From assembly GCF_030814695.1 (NCBI RefSeq), contig NZ_JAUSVL010000001.1, positions 4,066,227-4,130,226 on the forward strand: a stretch of DNA of 64,000 bases, given 5' to 3'. The notes under the pieces were generated by a model. It had not been told where the DNA came from and searched no databases. It was given only the letters and a program-made list of their open reading frames with translations. The position numbers and the translations under genes were made by a program. This DNA is from Oligosphaera ethanolica. Lineage in GTDB: Bacteria; Verrucomicrobiota; Lentisphaeria; Oligosphaerales; Oligosphaeraceae. This document shows, in pieces, positions 1 to 9,804 of this stretch. Each line of letters starts with the position of its first letter. Position 1 is the first letter of the stretch.

Positions 1-3000
1 AGCCGCCTGGCGATCACGATTGACGAGGGCAGCGGTGCGTGGACGGGGCTGAGCCGCGATGGTCGCACAGTGTTGTCGGGGCTGCAGTCGCATCCCTTTG
101 ACATCCTCGGTGAAGACCGGCGCTGGGCGAGTGAAGGTGGCGGGGCGTTGTTGCAGCTGGAGAGCGTCACGCCATTGAGCACGGGCACCTTGCGCGTGGT
201 CTGTCGCTTGGGCTCCTGGCGTATTCGGACGGACTACCAGCTCCTGCCGGCGACCGGGCAGTTGCGGCGGCATTTTGAGATCACCTGGCTGGGTGAGAAC
301 GACAGCAAGATCCGCGAATTTCGCCAGTGTTCGCCATTGCTGGCCATGGCGCCCGAGGCGCATTATACTCTCCCGAGCATCTTCCCGCCTTTCGGCGAGC
401 GGCGGGCGAAGGACTTCGGCGCCGGTTTGCAGCCGTCGACCGGCAGCGACCCCTACGCCTTATTGGCGCAGCTTGACCCTGCGTGCAGCGTGGTCTGGCT
501 GAGTGATCGCTCGCGGCCGGATGCCGATGCGTGTTCGGTTCTTGGGCGGGAGCAGCCCGGCGCGCTGTTGGTGCGGCAAAGTGCGCGCATAGCCGGTCAT
601 GTCCGGCCCGATGTTGCTCAGAGCGTGGGCGACTTTTGGCTGTGGCTGCAGGACAACGACGCCGAGATCGCGTTGCGTCGCCTGCACGAGTGGTACGAGC
701 AATGCGGGCAGGTGATACCGCCCGATCGGCCGGCGTGGGTGCCGCGAGTGACCCTCTATTCATTTCATCCCGGCATCAATGTGGGCAATGCCGCGCGCGG
801 TTGGGGTGGCTTCAAGCCCAGCACGGCGCAGATTTCGCGCCTGGCCGAATTGGGCTGCAATACTCTGTGGCTGTTGCCCGTTGAAGATTACAGCACCTAT
901 CATCCGCGGGACTACTACAAGCTGCAGGACGGTATCGGCAGCGCCGATGAGTACCGTGAGCTGGTCCAAACGGCGCACGAGTTGGACCTGCATGTCTGGC
1001 AGGACATTGTTCCCCACGGTGGCCATAACGACTATCCCCGTGCTATCGAGCATCCCGAATGGCTCCTCCAAGAAGAAGACGGCTCCACCCTCGACTACTG
1101 GTGTTTTGATTTCTATTGGCCGACCTGGATCGACTACATGCGCGGCGTCGCCGATCACTACGTGCGCACGTTCGGCATTGACGGCTACCGCATTGACGCC
1201 TGCAGTGGCAGCAACATCATGAACTGGAATCCAGCCATACCCTACGCCCGCGCCAGTTTGTCGCAGAGTCAGGGCGGTCTGGCGATGCAGCGGGCGATCC
1301 GTGGGGCCGTGCGGGCGTTGCAGCCCGAGGGGAGCGTCTTGGCGGAGGTGGGCAGCACGATTCACGGCACGGTCAGCGACGCGGTCTATGATTTTGCCAT
1401 GTGCTACGGGGTCCTGCCCGCCAGCAAGGTCCAGCCGGCCGGCGACTTTGTGCGCAATCTGCGCCGCTGGCTTCACGAGCAGCAGCAGAGCGAAGTGAAG
1501 GACCTGGTGCGCCTGCGCCATATCGAAAGCCATGACAGTCTGCGCGCCGAGTGGCAATACGGGCCCGAGCCCATGCGCGCCGCCATGGCCATGAGCGCAT
1601 GGATATACGGCATTCCCATGGTGTTCTACGAGATGGAAGATGGCCACAGCCCCATCTTCCGCAGGATATTCCATTTGCGCAACAGCATTGCGGAACTCCA
1701 CGACGGCACGGCGGATTACCTCCAGCCGGCCACACCCGACGGCGTTTTTGCCTGCCTGCGTCGGCATGACGGCAAAATCGCCATACCGCTGATCAATTTC
1801 AACGCTAGGGACACGCAAATCGCACTGCAGCTGCCGACGGCGCTTTGGCCGGACGCTACGGTCGGCCGGGTGCAGGCATGGGACCTGTGGCAGGACCAGC
1901 CGGTGGCCATCTGCAGGGACGGCGATGAGCTCTGCGCCGAGCTGGTACTGGCGCCCTACGCATTCACCGTCCTGCGCCTGAGCGCCAGCGGCGACGCCCC
2001 GTCGGCGCCGGCGTTGGCGCCGATGCTGGCGGATACTACGCCGCGCGATGCCCAGGCTGTCTTGCCAGTGGAGCTGTTTGTGATTGGCGAGGATGGCAGT
2101 CGCCATGCGTTGCCAACGGCGCTGGCTGGTCCCGGCGGCGCCTTGCCGGACGTCGCCCAGTATGGCATTGAGCTGCAAAGCCAGGCGTTGGCTGATGGCG
2201 GCCGCGAGTTCCGGATCACGCCGGCGGCGGCATCGCGCGAGCATAGCGGGCTGCTGTTGCGGGTGCCCTTGGCTGGCGCGCCTGCAGCCTGGCGGGTGCA
2301 GGCGGCAGGCGGAGCCTGGGAGGACCGTTTCCGCACGCGGCATCCGCTGGCCAATGCCTTCAAAGGCAATGTGTATCACTTGCCGCAGGGCGGCAATGTC
2401 CTCTGGCATTCGCTCATACATCCCTTTGGGCTGAGCGCCGATCAGGCGCTGCTGTCTTTCCAGAGCCCGGCGGGCAGCGTGGCCTTGCGTTTTGCCGCCG
2501 ATGCGTTGCCCGGCGCGGTGTATCTGCTTGACCGACTCGGCGAAGACCACAATCCCCATGTCTTCATCATGTGGGCGGCGCCGGATAGCCCGCAGCGTCC
2601 GCGCCAGGACAGCTATCGCTTCACCCTCGGCGCGGCAACGCCGGTAGCGGAGTCCGTATCGGCGCGCAGTGTGGCCACGGGGGATCCGCGGTTGCGAGTG
2701 ATGCCCGGTGGCTGGGAGTTTGACAATGGGCGGTTGCGTTTGCGCCTTAGCCGCGCCGGCACGATCAGCGCTCTGTCGCGCCGCCTGGAAAATGGCGATT
2801 GGGAGCCGGTGATCAGCAACACGCGTTATTATACCGATGCTGGCTATGGCGAGGCAGGCAAGACCTACGAGGCGCATCACGACGTGGAGGCCTTCGCCCG
2901 CTTCAGCCACAATGCCGCGGGCGACCTCATACTCAGTTTCAACAGCCAACCGCGAGGCACCTACCGCTTTGACATTCTGGCCCATCCGCTGGACTATGTG

Positions 3001-3981
3001 CTCGAATACACTTTGGGCAATGGCAGCGGTTTCGGTTTTTCTTGCGCTCAGCGGCACCTGCGGCCGCCGCAGGGCGAGCGGGTCTTCTCGGCCTTTATGA
3101 TGATCGCGCCGGAAGCCACGGGCGTGCGTTTGTATCGCGAACAGGCACTGCTGGCCAGCGGCCTGGCCGGCAAAAGCCGCGAGGTCGAATGCAAATTGAC
3201 CGGTGTGTTCCCGGACGCCATTCATCTGTTGCGCGACGATGGCCAGCCGCAACTGCGCCTGGAAAACATCATCTGGCAAGGCCCCAAGCCCGACAATTTG
3301 TTCCTTCATGGGCGCTGTCTTTTCCTGGCCTGGCAGGACGGCCTGCCGAGCAACGAGCTGCAGGGGCAATGGCGCGCGGTCAGCAGCTGGGTGGATGTGA
3401 GCCAAGATGCCAGCGCGGCGGTTGCCGCCGGCGCGGTAGCCGTGCTCAATCTGCCGCCGTCGGCGCCGGCTGGCGAGGGCGCTGTGGCGTTGCTGGCTGA
3501 TCCGTCCTTCGAGTCTTTGCCGCAGCCGTGGCTGTTTCAGCTCGTGCAGATCATCAGCCAGCACAGTCCCTGGGCAGTCCCGGCTGGTGCCGGGCTCTGT
3601 GGCGACGTGGTGCGGCATGGTCAGGCTTCCGCCAAAATCGTCGGCGCTGCCGGTAGTTTCCGCAATTTGGTCCAGCCGCTTCCCGATGGCGCCATGAAGC
3701 CCGGCGAGACGTGGCGTTTGTCGGTGTGGGCCAAGGGCGAGGGCATTGCCGCCGGCACCGAGGGCTGGATGAAGCCGCTACTGCGCTTCATGCACTACAA
3801 GCATCCGGAGAAGCGCCGTTATACCACGGCGTATCTGCCCATGGGCAGTTTCGATTGGACACCGGTGACGCTGGATTTCGTCGTCCCGGAAAATCTCGGC
3901 CCGACCCAGATCGGCGTCGGCCTCGACGGCGCCGTCGGCACGCTGTGGCTTGACGATATGCGCCTGGAACGCCGGCAATGA
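1..3981 (+). CDS. GH13-like alpha-amylase family protein with C-terminal carbohydrate-binding domain (5' partial)
   Basis: The frame is open from base 1, so the true start lies left of the window; a GTG at 70 is only an internal candidate. The TIM barrel carries the GH13 signature regions: region I around [10 protein letters not shown], region [11 protein letters not shown] with the nucleophile Asp at window codon 399, region III LAEVGS with Glu at codon 449, and region IV IESHDS with Asp at codon 512. That spacing is normal for the GH13 catalytic triad, so alpha-glucan hydrolysis or transglycosylation is the expected activity (known from the family). A long beta-rich N-terminal part precedes the barrel; after it come beta-sandwich regions and a last domain of about 160 residues ending in [11 protein letters not shown] that looks like a CBM4/9-type carbohydrate-binding fold. 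With more than 1,320 residues it is much longer than a simple amylase. Secretion cannot be judged because the N-terminus is missing. Confidence 0.8.
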   Translation, partial: SRLAITIDEGSGAWTGLSRDGRTVLSGLQSHPFDILGEDRRWASEGGGALLQLESVTPLSTGTLRVVCRLGSWRIRTDYQLLPATGQLRRHFEITWLGENDSKIREFRQCSPLLAMAPEAHYTLPSIFPPFGERRAKDFGAGLQPSTGSDPYALLAQLDPACSVVWLSDRSRPDADACSVLGREQPGALLVRQSARIAGHVRPDVAQSVGDFWLWLQDNDAEIALRRLHEWYEQCGQVIPPDRPAWVPRVTLYSFHPGINVGNAARGWGGFKPSTAQISRLAELGCNTLWLLPVEDYSTYHPRDYYKLQDGIGSADEYRELVQTAHELDLHVWQDIVPHGGHNDYPRAIEHPEWLLQEEDGSTLDYWCFDFYWPTWIDYMRGVADHYVRTFGIDGYRIDACSGSNIMNWNPAIPYARASLSQSQGGLAMQRAIRGAVRALQPEGSVLAEVGSTIHGTVSDAVYDFAMCYGVLPASKVQPAGDFVRNLRRWLHEQQQSEVKDLVRLRHIESHDSLRAEWQYGPEPMRAAMAMSAWIYGIPMVFYEMEDGHSPIFRRIFHLRNSIAELHDGTADYLQPATPDGVFACLRRHDGKIAIPLINFNARDTQIALQLPTALWPDATVGRVQAWDLWQDQPVAICRDGDELCAELVLAPYAFTVLRLSASGDAPSAPALAPMLADTTPRDAQAVLPVELFVIGEDGSRHALPTALAGPGGALPDVAQYGIELQSQALADGGREFRITPAAASREHSGLLLRVPLAGAPAAWRVQAAGGAWEDRFRTRHPLANAFKGNVYHLPQGGNVLWHSLIHPFGLSADQALLSFQSPAGSVALRFAADALPGAVYLLDRLGEDHNPHVFIMWAAPDSPQRPRQDSYRFTLGAATPVAESVSARSVATGDPRLRVMPGGWEFDNGRLRLRLSRAGTISALSRRLENGDWEPVISNTRYYTDAGYGEAGKTYEAHHDVEAFARFSHNAAGDLILSFNSQPRGTYRFDILAHPLDYVLEYTLGNGSGFGFSCAQRHLRPPQGERVFSAFMMIAPEATGVRLYREQALLASGLAGKSREVECKLTGVFPDAIHLLRDDGQPQLRLENIIWQGPKPDNLFLHGRCLFLAWQDGLPSNELQGQWRAVSSWVDVSQDASAAVAAGAVAVLNLPPSAPAGEGAVALLADPSFESLPQPWLFQLVQIISQHSPWAVPAGAGLCGDVVRHGQASAKIVGAAGSFRNLVQPLPDGAMKPGETWRLSVWAKGEGIAAGTEGWMKPLLRFMHYKHPEKRRYTTAYLPMGSFDWTPVTLDFVVPENLGPTQIGVGLDGAVGTLWLDDMRLERRQ

Positions 3982-4020
3982 TGCGTGCGGAGCGGGCAGA
4001 CAAAGCGCCCTTAGTCTATA

Positions 4021-4061
4021 AATATAAAAACGCGCTGTGTAACATGTTGTTATACAGCGCG
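4021..4061 (-). terminator. Intrinsic terminator downstream of tRNA-Ser
   Basis: Read on the minus strand, the tRNA CCA end is followed after about 10 bases by a 13-bp stem (arms at 4049-4061 and 4031-4043, one G-U wobble) with a short loop and then TTTTT. It fits a Rho-independent terminator for the tRNA. The plus-strand direction lacks a clear T tract. Confidence 0.65.
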
Positions 4062-4069
4062 TTGTGTTT

Positions 4070-4159
<90 letters not shown>

Positions 4160-4217
4160 GGCTGAAAATGCGAGTGCATAATGTGATCCGTGAACGGCGG
4201 AAAGCAAGCGTGTGGGG

Positions 4218-5336
4218 CTATGAAAGCCATAGCTCGCGGAGGGCTTTGGCGATGCTCTCGCCGAAGCTGCGGATGACGGGAATGGTTATGACTGCGTCGC
4301 GAATTTGTGCGTAGGGCGTTTCGATGGTGCCGGTGAGGAGGATGCCGGGGAGAGTACTGAGCCAGCGGGTGGACTGGAGGCCATTGTCGTAGACGTTGCC
4401 GCCCTTGTCCCAGCTGCCGTGGTCGCTTTCGAGGAAGGCGCCGGGGCCGGCGTGGCAGTGTTCGAGGATTTGGACGAAGCGGCGCTGTGTGTCGAGGTTC
4501 TGTTTGTCGCCGACTTTGACCATGTAAGCGCGTTTTTCGCCGATGCTTGGGCAGTGGAGGTCGAGGGCGATAGTGGAGCTGTGACCGATCCATGCAGGCA
4601 GGAGTTTTTTGATGGCGAAGACTTCGGGGTAGAGCCCGGCGTCGTAATCGCGGTTATGGTCGTGTGGCTGGCGGTCTTTGCCCTGGTCGCCTTCTTCGAC
4701 GCCGTCTTTGTCGACAAAGGGCACGGCGAGGATTTCGACGTGTTCCTGGAACCAGAGTCCGGTGGGGGTATCGGCGAGGGCGGCGCGGATGATGGCTTCG
4801 AGGAGCCAGGTGCCGATGGCTTCGCAGGCGTGATGGCGTGCACTCAGGTAGAGCCTGTAGTTTGCGAGGCCGTCGGTGCGGCCGGTGTGGAGGAGTTCGA
4901 CGGGGCGGCCATGGCGGCTGTGGCAGAGGGTGTCGCAGCGCAGTTGGGGAAATTCGTGGCGGAATTGATCGAGGTTGCTCTGCTGGTAGGGGATGGTGAT
5001 GGCGAAGCGGATGTCGTCGGCGCCGCCTGGGACCATGACGCTGAAGCCGTTCGGTTGCTCTATGGGGAAGAGTGCGTCGGTGCCAGTCCAGTGCCAAGTG
5101 GTCCCGCAGTCGGTGCTGACGGCGATGCCCATGGTGGGGAAGGTGATGCGCTCGGTGAAATGGAAGGAGAGCTTGCGGCCATTGGCGTTGAGCACCCGGA
5201 AGGCCCAGTGGAACCACCAGGGGCTCGTGCCGCGCAGTTCCTGGTGGATGTAGACGTCGTTGCCGTCAATGCGGTCGACAGCGATGTTCGCGCCGGGAAA
5301 ATCGGCGACGACGGAGAAGGGCTGGGCAGTGCTCAT
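4218..5336 (-). CDS. M14-family zinc carboxypeptidase
   Basis: A 372-residue protein. The C-terminal half has the M14 metallocarboxypeptidase layout: SARHHACE supplies the HxxE zinc ligands (His169, Glu172), PHDHNRDY is the Asn-Arg substrate-carboxylate segment (around Arg229), DLHCPS gives the third zinc ligand His261, and TIETPY supplies the general base Glu339. The first 130 residues form a beta-rich N-terminal domain as in the cytosolic carboxypeptidase-like subgroup of M14 (SARxHxxE rather than HARE). I chose the ATG at 5336 because AGGAGA stands 8 nt upstream; the longer open frame has low-complexity Pro/Arg sequence and is probably noncoding. There is no signal peptide, so it should act in the cytoplasm. 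It is the first of several leftward genes but is 190 bp from its upstream neighbour. Confidence 0.85.
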   Translation of the reverse strand: MSTAQPFSVVADFPGANIAVDRIDGNDVYIHQELRGTSPWWFHWAFRVLNANGRKLSFHFTERITFPTMGIAVSTDCGTTWHWTGTDALFPIEQPNGFSVMVPGGADDIRFAITIPYQQSNLDQFRHEFPQLRCDTLCHSRHGRPVELLHTGRTDGLANYRLYLSARHHACEAIGTWLLEAIIRAALADTPTGLWFQEHVEILAVPFVDKDGVEEGDQGKDRQPHDHNRDYDAGLYPEVFAIKKLLPAWIGHSSTIALDLHCPSIGEKRAYMVKVGDKQNLDTQRRFVQILEHCHAGPGAFLESDHGSWDKGGNVYDNGLQSTRWLSTLPGILLTGTIETPYAQIRDAVITIPVIRSFGESIAKALRELWLS

Positions 5337-5529
5337 AACGCGGTCTCCTGGAGGGTGATAAAATGTGGGAGCTGTCTCGAAACAGGCACAATATAGCACG
5401 GGTGGAAAGCGGGGACGCAACGTGGCCGAAAACGAACGCGCCTCTGTGGATGCCCCGGGGGCATGGACAGAGGCGTGGTTGGATTTGGGGGATGGACGAT
5501 TTGGCCGGTGGCCTCTGCCGTGGGGGCGC

Positions 5530-6351
5530 TTAGGCCTCGGCGATGATATGGCGCAGGTAGCCGACGGCCCGGCGCATGGCTTCGTCGCCGGAGTAGTCAT
5601 TGCCTTCGTATTCGATGTTGATGTATTTGCTGTAGCCGGCTTTTTTCATGGCGGCGACCGTCGCCTTCTGGTCGATATTGCCTTCGCCGATGAGCGCGGC
5701 CTGGTAGTAGCGGCCGTCGCGCATGGGGCGCCAGCCTTCGGCGGCGTCGGGGCGGATTTTCCAGTCCTTGAAGTGCGCGTGGGCGACGTAGGGCGCGACC
5801 TTGGTGAAGGACGCGGCGACGTCTTCGCCGGAGGCGGCATTGCCGTTATCGAAAGTGAGCATGAGACTGGGTACTTCGGCGCGGGCGGCGAGGAAGTCGT
5901 CGGCCGTGACAAAGGGCGAGTACAGCCCCGGGAAGTTTTCGACGGTGAGGATGACTTTCGCCTGGGTGGCATAGTCGGCGATTTTTTGCAGGCCCTTGAT
6001 GTAGTTGTCGCGGCAGCGTTTGGCGTCGCGACAATCGGCGGGTGGCGCGGGTGGCAGCATGACGACGGGCGCGCCGAGCTCGACGGCGGTGTCGATGCCG
6101 GCCCTGGCCTTGTCCACGCCCGGTTGGCGTTCCAAGTCGCTGTCTTTGGCAAATTCATGGGCGAAAAAAGTGTAGGCGACGATGGGGAGGTCGTGGTCGG
6201 CGGCCATGGTGCGGATTTCGCGGGCGGGGTGGTCGTAGAGCGTGACCATATCGACGCCGTCAAGCCGGAGGTCTTTGGCCATGGCAAACATGCCCGGGAG
6301 AGTGAAACCCGGCCGGCGGGCGAGGGTGTAGGACATCATGGACAGTTTCAT
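5530..6351 (-). CDS. Sugar phosphate isomerase/epimerase-like TIM barrel protein
   Basis: A 273-residue protein starting MKLSMMSYTLARR, the typical first strand of the xylose isomerase-like/AP-endonuclease 2 TIM barrel fold. Metal-site style segments are visible: LTVENFPGLY (acidic strand-end residue), MLTFDNGNAA (Asp plus Asn, the FDxGN motif), AHAHFKDWK (HxHxKD) and YINIEYEGNDYSG near the C-terminus (Glu). These fit divalent-metal sugar isomerases/epimerases; the substrate cannot be read from sequence. The ATG at 6351 has only a weak upstream AAAGG; a TTG five codons earlier is less likely. A second paralogous gene lies at 8188-9024, with an aminotransferase between them, suggesting a shared sugar or cyclitol pathway. 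Confidence 0.8.
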   Translation of the reverse strand: MKLSMMSYTLARRPGFTLPGMFAMAKDLRLDGVDMVTLYDHPAREIRTMAADHDLPIVAYTFFAHEFAKDSDLERQPGVDKARAGIDTAVELGAPVVMLPPAPPADCRDAKRCRDNYIKGLQKIADYATQAKVILTVENFPGLYSPFVTADDFLAARAEVPSLMLTFDNGNAASGEDVAASFTKVAPYVAHAHFKDWKIRPDAAEGWRPMRDGRYYQAALIGEGNIDQKATVAAMKKAGYSKYINIEYEGNDYSGDEAMRRAVGYLRHIIAEA

Positions 6352-6532
6352 GCGGTGGCCTTTCAAGCAGTGGGGTGGCTGAGGGGCGCGAAGGGGAAGG
6401 GACGACAGGGACGGTGCTGCTGATGGGTGGCGCAGACGGCGACCGACCTTGGTGCCGATGGGTGTTGGTTTTGCGGGAATTTGGTGAGTGTGGCGCCCTC
6501 CGGGCCGAATCTGGTTTCTTGTTATCGCGGAC

Positions 6533-6718
6533 GGATCGGACGGATCGGACGGATCGGACGGATCGGACGGATCGGACGGATCGGATTGATGATCGGTCTG
6601 ATCGGTCTGATTGGTCTGATCTTCTTTGTTGTTATCGCGGACGGATCGGACGGATCGGACGGATCGGACGGATCGTCGATTTGATCGGTCTGATTGGTCT
6701 GATTGGTCTGATTGGTCT
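6533..6718 (+). repeat. Composite 9-bp tandem arrays (GGATCGGAC and GATCGGTCT units)
   Basis: This intergenic stretch holds six GGATCGGAC-type units (6533-6586), then GATCGGTCT/GATTGGTCT units (6591-6626), then a second GGATCGGAC array from about 6653 and a second GATYGGTCT array to 6718. Both blocks are introduced by the same TTGTTATCGCGGAC. The two unit types are partly complementary to each other, so the arrays could fold back. The rest of the 378-bp gap (6352-6729) holds nothing else recognised. Confidence 0.9.
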
Positions 6719-6729
6719 GCTGGTTGTCT

Positions 6730-8022
6730 TCAGGAGATTTTAGCGGGGTCGATTTTCTCGAGTTGGGTGAAGACCTTCTTGATGGCCTCGGCGACCTTTC
6801 GTGCCATGGTGGTGTCGTTGGGTGCGCGGAGGATCTGGACGATGGCGATGTGCGAGTAGCAGTATTTGACGGCGTTGGGGAAATTGGCGGGGGCGTAGTC
6901 GACGCCGTCGTCGGCGCCGGGGACAGCCCATGGATAGCCGTGGCCGTAGGCATTTTTGGCTCTGAAGATGGTCATTTCGGGCAGGATGCAGCGTTGCCAG
7001 ACGCCGCAGATGACGCCTTCGGCCTGGAGGGCCTTGCAGACGGCGTTGCGGAACTGGCTCTTTTCGGCGTTGGTTTTGGCGCCCATGCCGATGGCGTCGA
7101 AGTCGATGCGGAGATTGTAGTTGTACCAGTTGTGGGTGCAGTTGGCAGGCTCGTAGGGCAGTTTGAGGCCCTTGAGCTTGGCTTTGAGCAGCTCTTCGTG
7201 GAGGGCGTGGGCATTGTCGATAAGCTGCTGGTAGTAGCCGGGGAATTTGCGCAGTTGGGCGAGGGCGTAGGCAGCGGTGATTTCGTTGTTGGCGAATTTA
7301 TGGGCAAAGGCGTAGGCGGGGAATTCGGGTGCGGCCTTGGTCGGCTGCATGTCGCTGAAGCCGGTGAGGGTCATGCCGCGGTCGAAGATTTCGCGGTCGT
7401 TGGTGACGAAGATGCCGGCCTCGCCGGAGGTCATGCATTTATTTTGGTTGAAGGAGAATGCGGCGCAGTCGCCGAGGGTGCCGGCTTTTTTGCCTTTGTA
7501 GAGGGCGTTGTGGGCCTGGCAGGCGTCTTCGATGATCTTGAGCTGGTGCTTTTTGGCGATGGCCCAGATGGGGTCCATATCGCAGCAAAGACCATGGAGG
7601 TGGACGACGAGGATGGCCTTGGTGCGCGGCGTGATGGCTGCTTCGATCTTGGCCGGGTCCATGAGGAAAGTTTCGGGGTCGATATCGACGAAGACGGGCA
7701 CGGCCATGTTGTGGAGGATGCAGCTGGCGCTGGATGGCCAGGTGTAGGAGGTGACGATGACTTGGTCACCCGCGCCGATGCCGCAGCCGGCGATGCACAT
7801 GTGTAGGGCTGCGCCGCCGCAGTTGCAGAAGTAGGCGTAGGCGGTCTCAGAGAAGGCCTTGAACTCTTTTTCGAGCAGGGCGGTGTAGGTGCTGCGCGCC
7901 TGGGATTTTTCGTGTAGGGCGGCCAGGACGAGCTCTTCGTCGGTTTTGTCAATGGGCGGCCAATTCTTGATTTCACTGGCGTTGATGGCGGGTTTGCCGC
8001 CGTAAATGGCGAGATCCTGCAT
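6730..8022 (-). CDS. DegT/DnrJ/EryC1/StrS-family PLP-dependent aminotransferase
   Basis: A 430-residue fold-type I aminotransferase of the sugar aminotransferase (DegT/StrS) family. Visible landmarks are GGKPAIN near the N-terminus, CGGAALHMCI for PLP phosphate binding, IIEDACQAH with the pyridine-contacting Asp166, and FSFNQNKCMTSGEAG with the Schiff-base Lys195. Family members transaminate keto-sugars or cyclitols (for example scyllo-inosose) or, rarely, act as dehydratases; the Lys makes it an aminotransferase by rule. AGGAGG lies 8 nt upstream of the ATG at 8022, which fixes the start. It sits between two sugar isomerase-like genes on the same strand (165 bp and 378 bp gaps), which suggests amino-sugar or amino-cyclitol metabolism (inference). 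Confidence 0.88.
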   Translation of the reverse strand: MQDLAIYGGKPAINASEIKNWPPIDKTDEELVLAALHEKSQARSTYTALLEKEFKAFSETAYAYFCNCGGAALHMCIAGCGIGAGDQVIVTSYTWPSSASCILHNMAVPVFVDIDPETFLMDPAKIEAAITPRTKAILVVHLHGLCCDMDPIWAIAKKHQLKIIEDACQAHNALYKGKKAGTLGDCAAFSFNQNKCMTSGEAGIFVTNDREIFDRGMTLTGFSDMQPTKAAPEFPAYAFAHKFANNEITAAYALAQLRKFPGYYQQLIDNAHALHEELLKAKLKGLKLPYEPANCTHNWYNYNLRIDFDAIGMGAKTNAEKSQFRNAVCKALQAEGVICGVWQRCILPEMTIFRAKNAYGHGYPWAVPGADDGVDYAPANFPNAVKYCYSHIAIVQILRAPNDTTMARKVAEAIKKVFTQLEKIDPAKIS

Positions 8023-8187
8023 GGTGGGGCCTCCTGAAAGATGACACATGGTACAATGAAAAAGCTGGTGAACAAGACGGCATGTTGCCGCGCCTGGTGA
8101 CTACTATACAAAAAAAGGCGCAGGGAGAGATAGTCGCCGGCGGGAGAACGTTGCCCTTATTGGGAAATTGTTGCGGGCAAAAGGTGC

Positions 8188-9024
8188 TTACTGCTGCCAG
8201 GTCTTGGCGATATAGTGCAGGGCGTGGCGAGCTTCATCAAGCTTCGCCGAATTGATTTCGGCGGAGAGCCAGCCATCGTAGCCGTCCTGTTTGAGTAGCG
8301 CGAGACATTCGTCGACTTTTGCGTCGCCCATGCCGAGGTAGCAGCCGCGGTAGCCGGTGCCATCGGGCGCGGCGAAGGATGCTTTTTCGTTGGCCGGCAC
8401 GGCCGCCATGTCCTTGATGTGCACGTGGCAGATGCGTGCCTGCATGCTCTGATAGATCGCGGTGGGGACGTCGCCGCCGAGGAGGAAATTGCCGTTGTCG
8501 AAGGTGAAGCCGACGTCTGGTCCGGCGATGTCGAGGACTTCGCGGCAGTGGCGGGCACTGGCGGTGAAGAGCGGGTAGACGCCGAAGTCTTCGATGCAGA
8601 TGGTCACGCCTGAGCCACGGGCGCCGCTGGCGATGCGGGCGAGGGTTTTGCCATAGAGCTGCCGGCCTTCTTCGTTGCTCATATCTTTTGCCGGCCTGGA
8701 GCCGTGGATCATCATGCGGGAGCAGTTGAGGACATCGCGGGCGAAGGCGACTTGTTCCAGGCAGGTCGCCACGGCTTGATCGCGGTCGGCTGGGCTTTCG
8801 CCGACGAGATTGACACCGACGTCGTAGCAGGCGCAGGCCATGCCGGCGTCTTTGGCGGCCTGGTGCAGAAGCTGCCAGTTCTGGGGGTCTTTGCTGATCC
8901 ACGACCACATGGGCTCGATGCCGGTGGCGCCGGCGTTTTTTAGCTCACTGATGAGTGCCGCCGGGGCGATCTGGCCCTGCGACAGGGCGCCGTGGAAGGG
9001 GAACAGCATGATGGACAGCTTCAT
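8188..9024 (-). CDS. Sugar phosphate isomerase/epimerase-like TIM barrel protein (second copy)
   Basis: A 278-residue xylose isomerase-like TIM barrel, starting MKLSIMLFPFHGAL. Metal-site segments are VTICIEDFGVYP, VGFTFDNGNFLL (FDxGN), CHVHIKDM (HxHxKD) and LSAEINSAK. It is a divergent paralogue of the gene at 5530-6351 and probably acts on a related substrate. The ATG at 9024 has AGGAG 7 nt upstream; the longer frame (to 9063) lacks a ribosome-binding site. It is the most upstream gene of the leftward group that includes the aminotransferase. Substrate unknown. Confidence 0.82.
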   Translation of the reverse strand: MKLSIMLFPFHGALSQGQIAPAALISELKNAGATGIEPMWSWISKDPQNWQLLHQAAKDAGMACACYDVGVNLVGESPADRDQAVATCLEQVAFARDVLNCSRMMIHGSRPAKDMSNEEGRQLYGKTLARIASGARGSGVTICIEDFGVYPLFTASARHCREVLDIAGPDVGFTFDNGNFLLGGDVPTAIYQSMQARICHVHIKDMAAVPANEKASFAAPDGTGYRGCYLGMGDAKVDECLALLKQDGYDGWLSAEINSAKLDEARHALHYIAKTWQQ

Positions 9025-9128
9025 GGACAGCTCCTGGGTAATGGTGGTGATGATGGTAAGCAAGGAAACGACGGGGGCCGTGGCTACTTTAGCGTTGGGG
9101 GAGGTGAAAGCAACGCTTGGGGCTGATT

Positions 9129-9254
9129 AGGCCGAGGAACACGAACACAGTCGCCGTGATACCCCCAGCGCGGCGCTCCGCCTGCGGCGTCGCTTGCCCT
9201 GGGCTGGACTGTTTCGCGCTTTCAGCGCTTCTGCCGCTTCGCGGCCGGAACATG
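9129..9254 (+). repeat. Palindromic intergenic module, family R3, copy A (5'-shortened)
   Basis: It resembles the modules at 12541-12735 and 32168-32345: GGCCGAGGAACACGAACA, then a GC-rich palindrome, then GCTTGCCCTGGGCT and a closing TGCCGCTTCGCGGC hairpin. It lacks the first long hairpin of the other copies. From here to the riboswitch no gene is recognised; between 9255 and 9447 are further small palindromes such as GCGGGCGGGACGCCCGC. Confidence 0.7.
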
Positions 9255-9447
9255 GACGCGGGAGGGGACAGGTCGGGAACGTCAGCGTGGGGCTGTTCGG
9301 GTGTCGTGCGAGAAGCTAACCTCTCGTGACGGTGCGGGCGGGACGCCCGCACCACGGCTGGGAGACGGGCGCGCGGGACCACGGCCGGAAGACGGGCGCG
9401 CCTGGGGTAACCGGATGCGTACCTGTTGGTATCAAAGGCTGACCGAT

Positions 9448-9626
9448 GCGGCAGCGGAGTCATAGCGGGCCCAGAGTAGCAGCGGCTTCCAGCCGCTGTG
9501 CGCACGGCTCGTGCGGCGGGGGAGACGGGTCGGGTACGGTCGGCGTGGATGACGAGGACGGTTTAATGAGCCGTCTTGTCGGAGTGGGCGAGACGCCCAC
9601 TCCACGGCCGCGAGACGTAATCGGCA
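9448..9626 (+). repeat. Repeat family R6, copy 1
   Basis: About 180 bp nearly identical to the reverse complement of 26707-26887. Landmarks are GCGGCAGCGGAGTCATAGCG, GAGTGGGCGAGACGCCCACTC (a palindrome) and the terminal GAGACGTAATCGG. There is no convincing open frame. Confidence 0.85.
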
Positions 9627-9745
9627 AGTAACCGCCCCAGTGGGGAAAACACCGGGGACAATTTGCAGAAAACCCACGGGCAACCGCCGCCCAGCCATTC
9701 GACCTTGATTTCCGCCGACCTTTGCGGCAGCGTGTTTCATAGGAG
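9626..9745 (+). repeat. Repeat family R1, copy 1
   Basis: It contains TGGGGAAAACACCGGGGAC, AATTTGCAGAAAACCCACGG, GCCGCCCAGCCATTCGACC and TTGATTTCCGCCGACCTTTG, ending GTTTCATAGGAG. The same module appears at 26470-26700, 26890-26996, 29667-29895 and 38075-38185 in either orientation. Confidence 0.8.
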
Positions 9746-9804
9746 CCATTGATATTGGATGCACGACATGCCTCTGTCTGGCGCGTTGGGACGCGACGTG
9801 CCTC

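Noticed and set aside
760..3618. A 952-codon open frame antisense to the GH13 gene
   Set aside because: It is a shadow of a long GC-rich gene: composition is Arg/Gln/Ala/Pro-rich with no domain motifs, while the plus frame has the full GH13 triad.
4305..5396. Plus-strand open frame antisense to the M14 gene
   Set aside because: Val/Ala/Gly/Glu-rich translation without motifs; the minus frame has the metallocarboxypeptidase ligands and a good ribosome-binding site.
6712..7806. Plus-strand 364-codon frame across the aminotransferase
   Set aside because: Low-complexity Gly/Val/Asp-rich shadow; the minus strand shows a clear DegT protein with PLP lysine.
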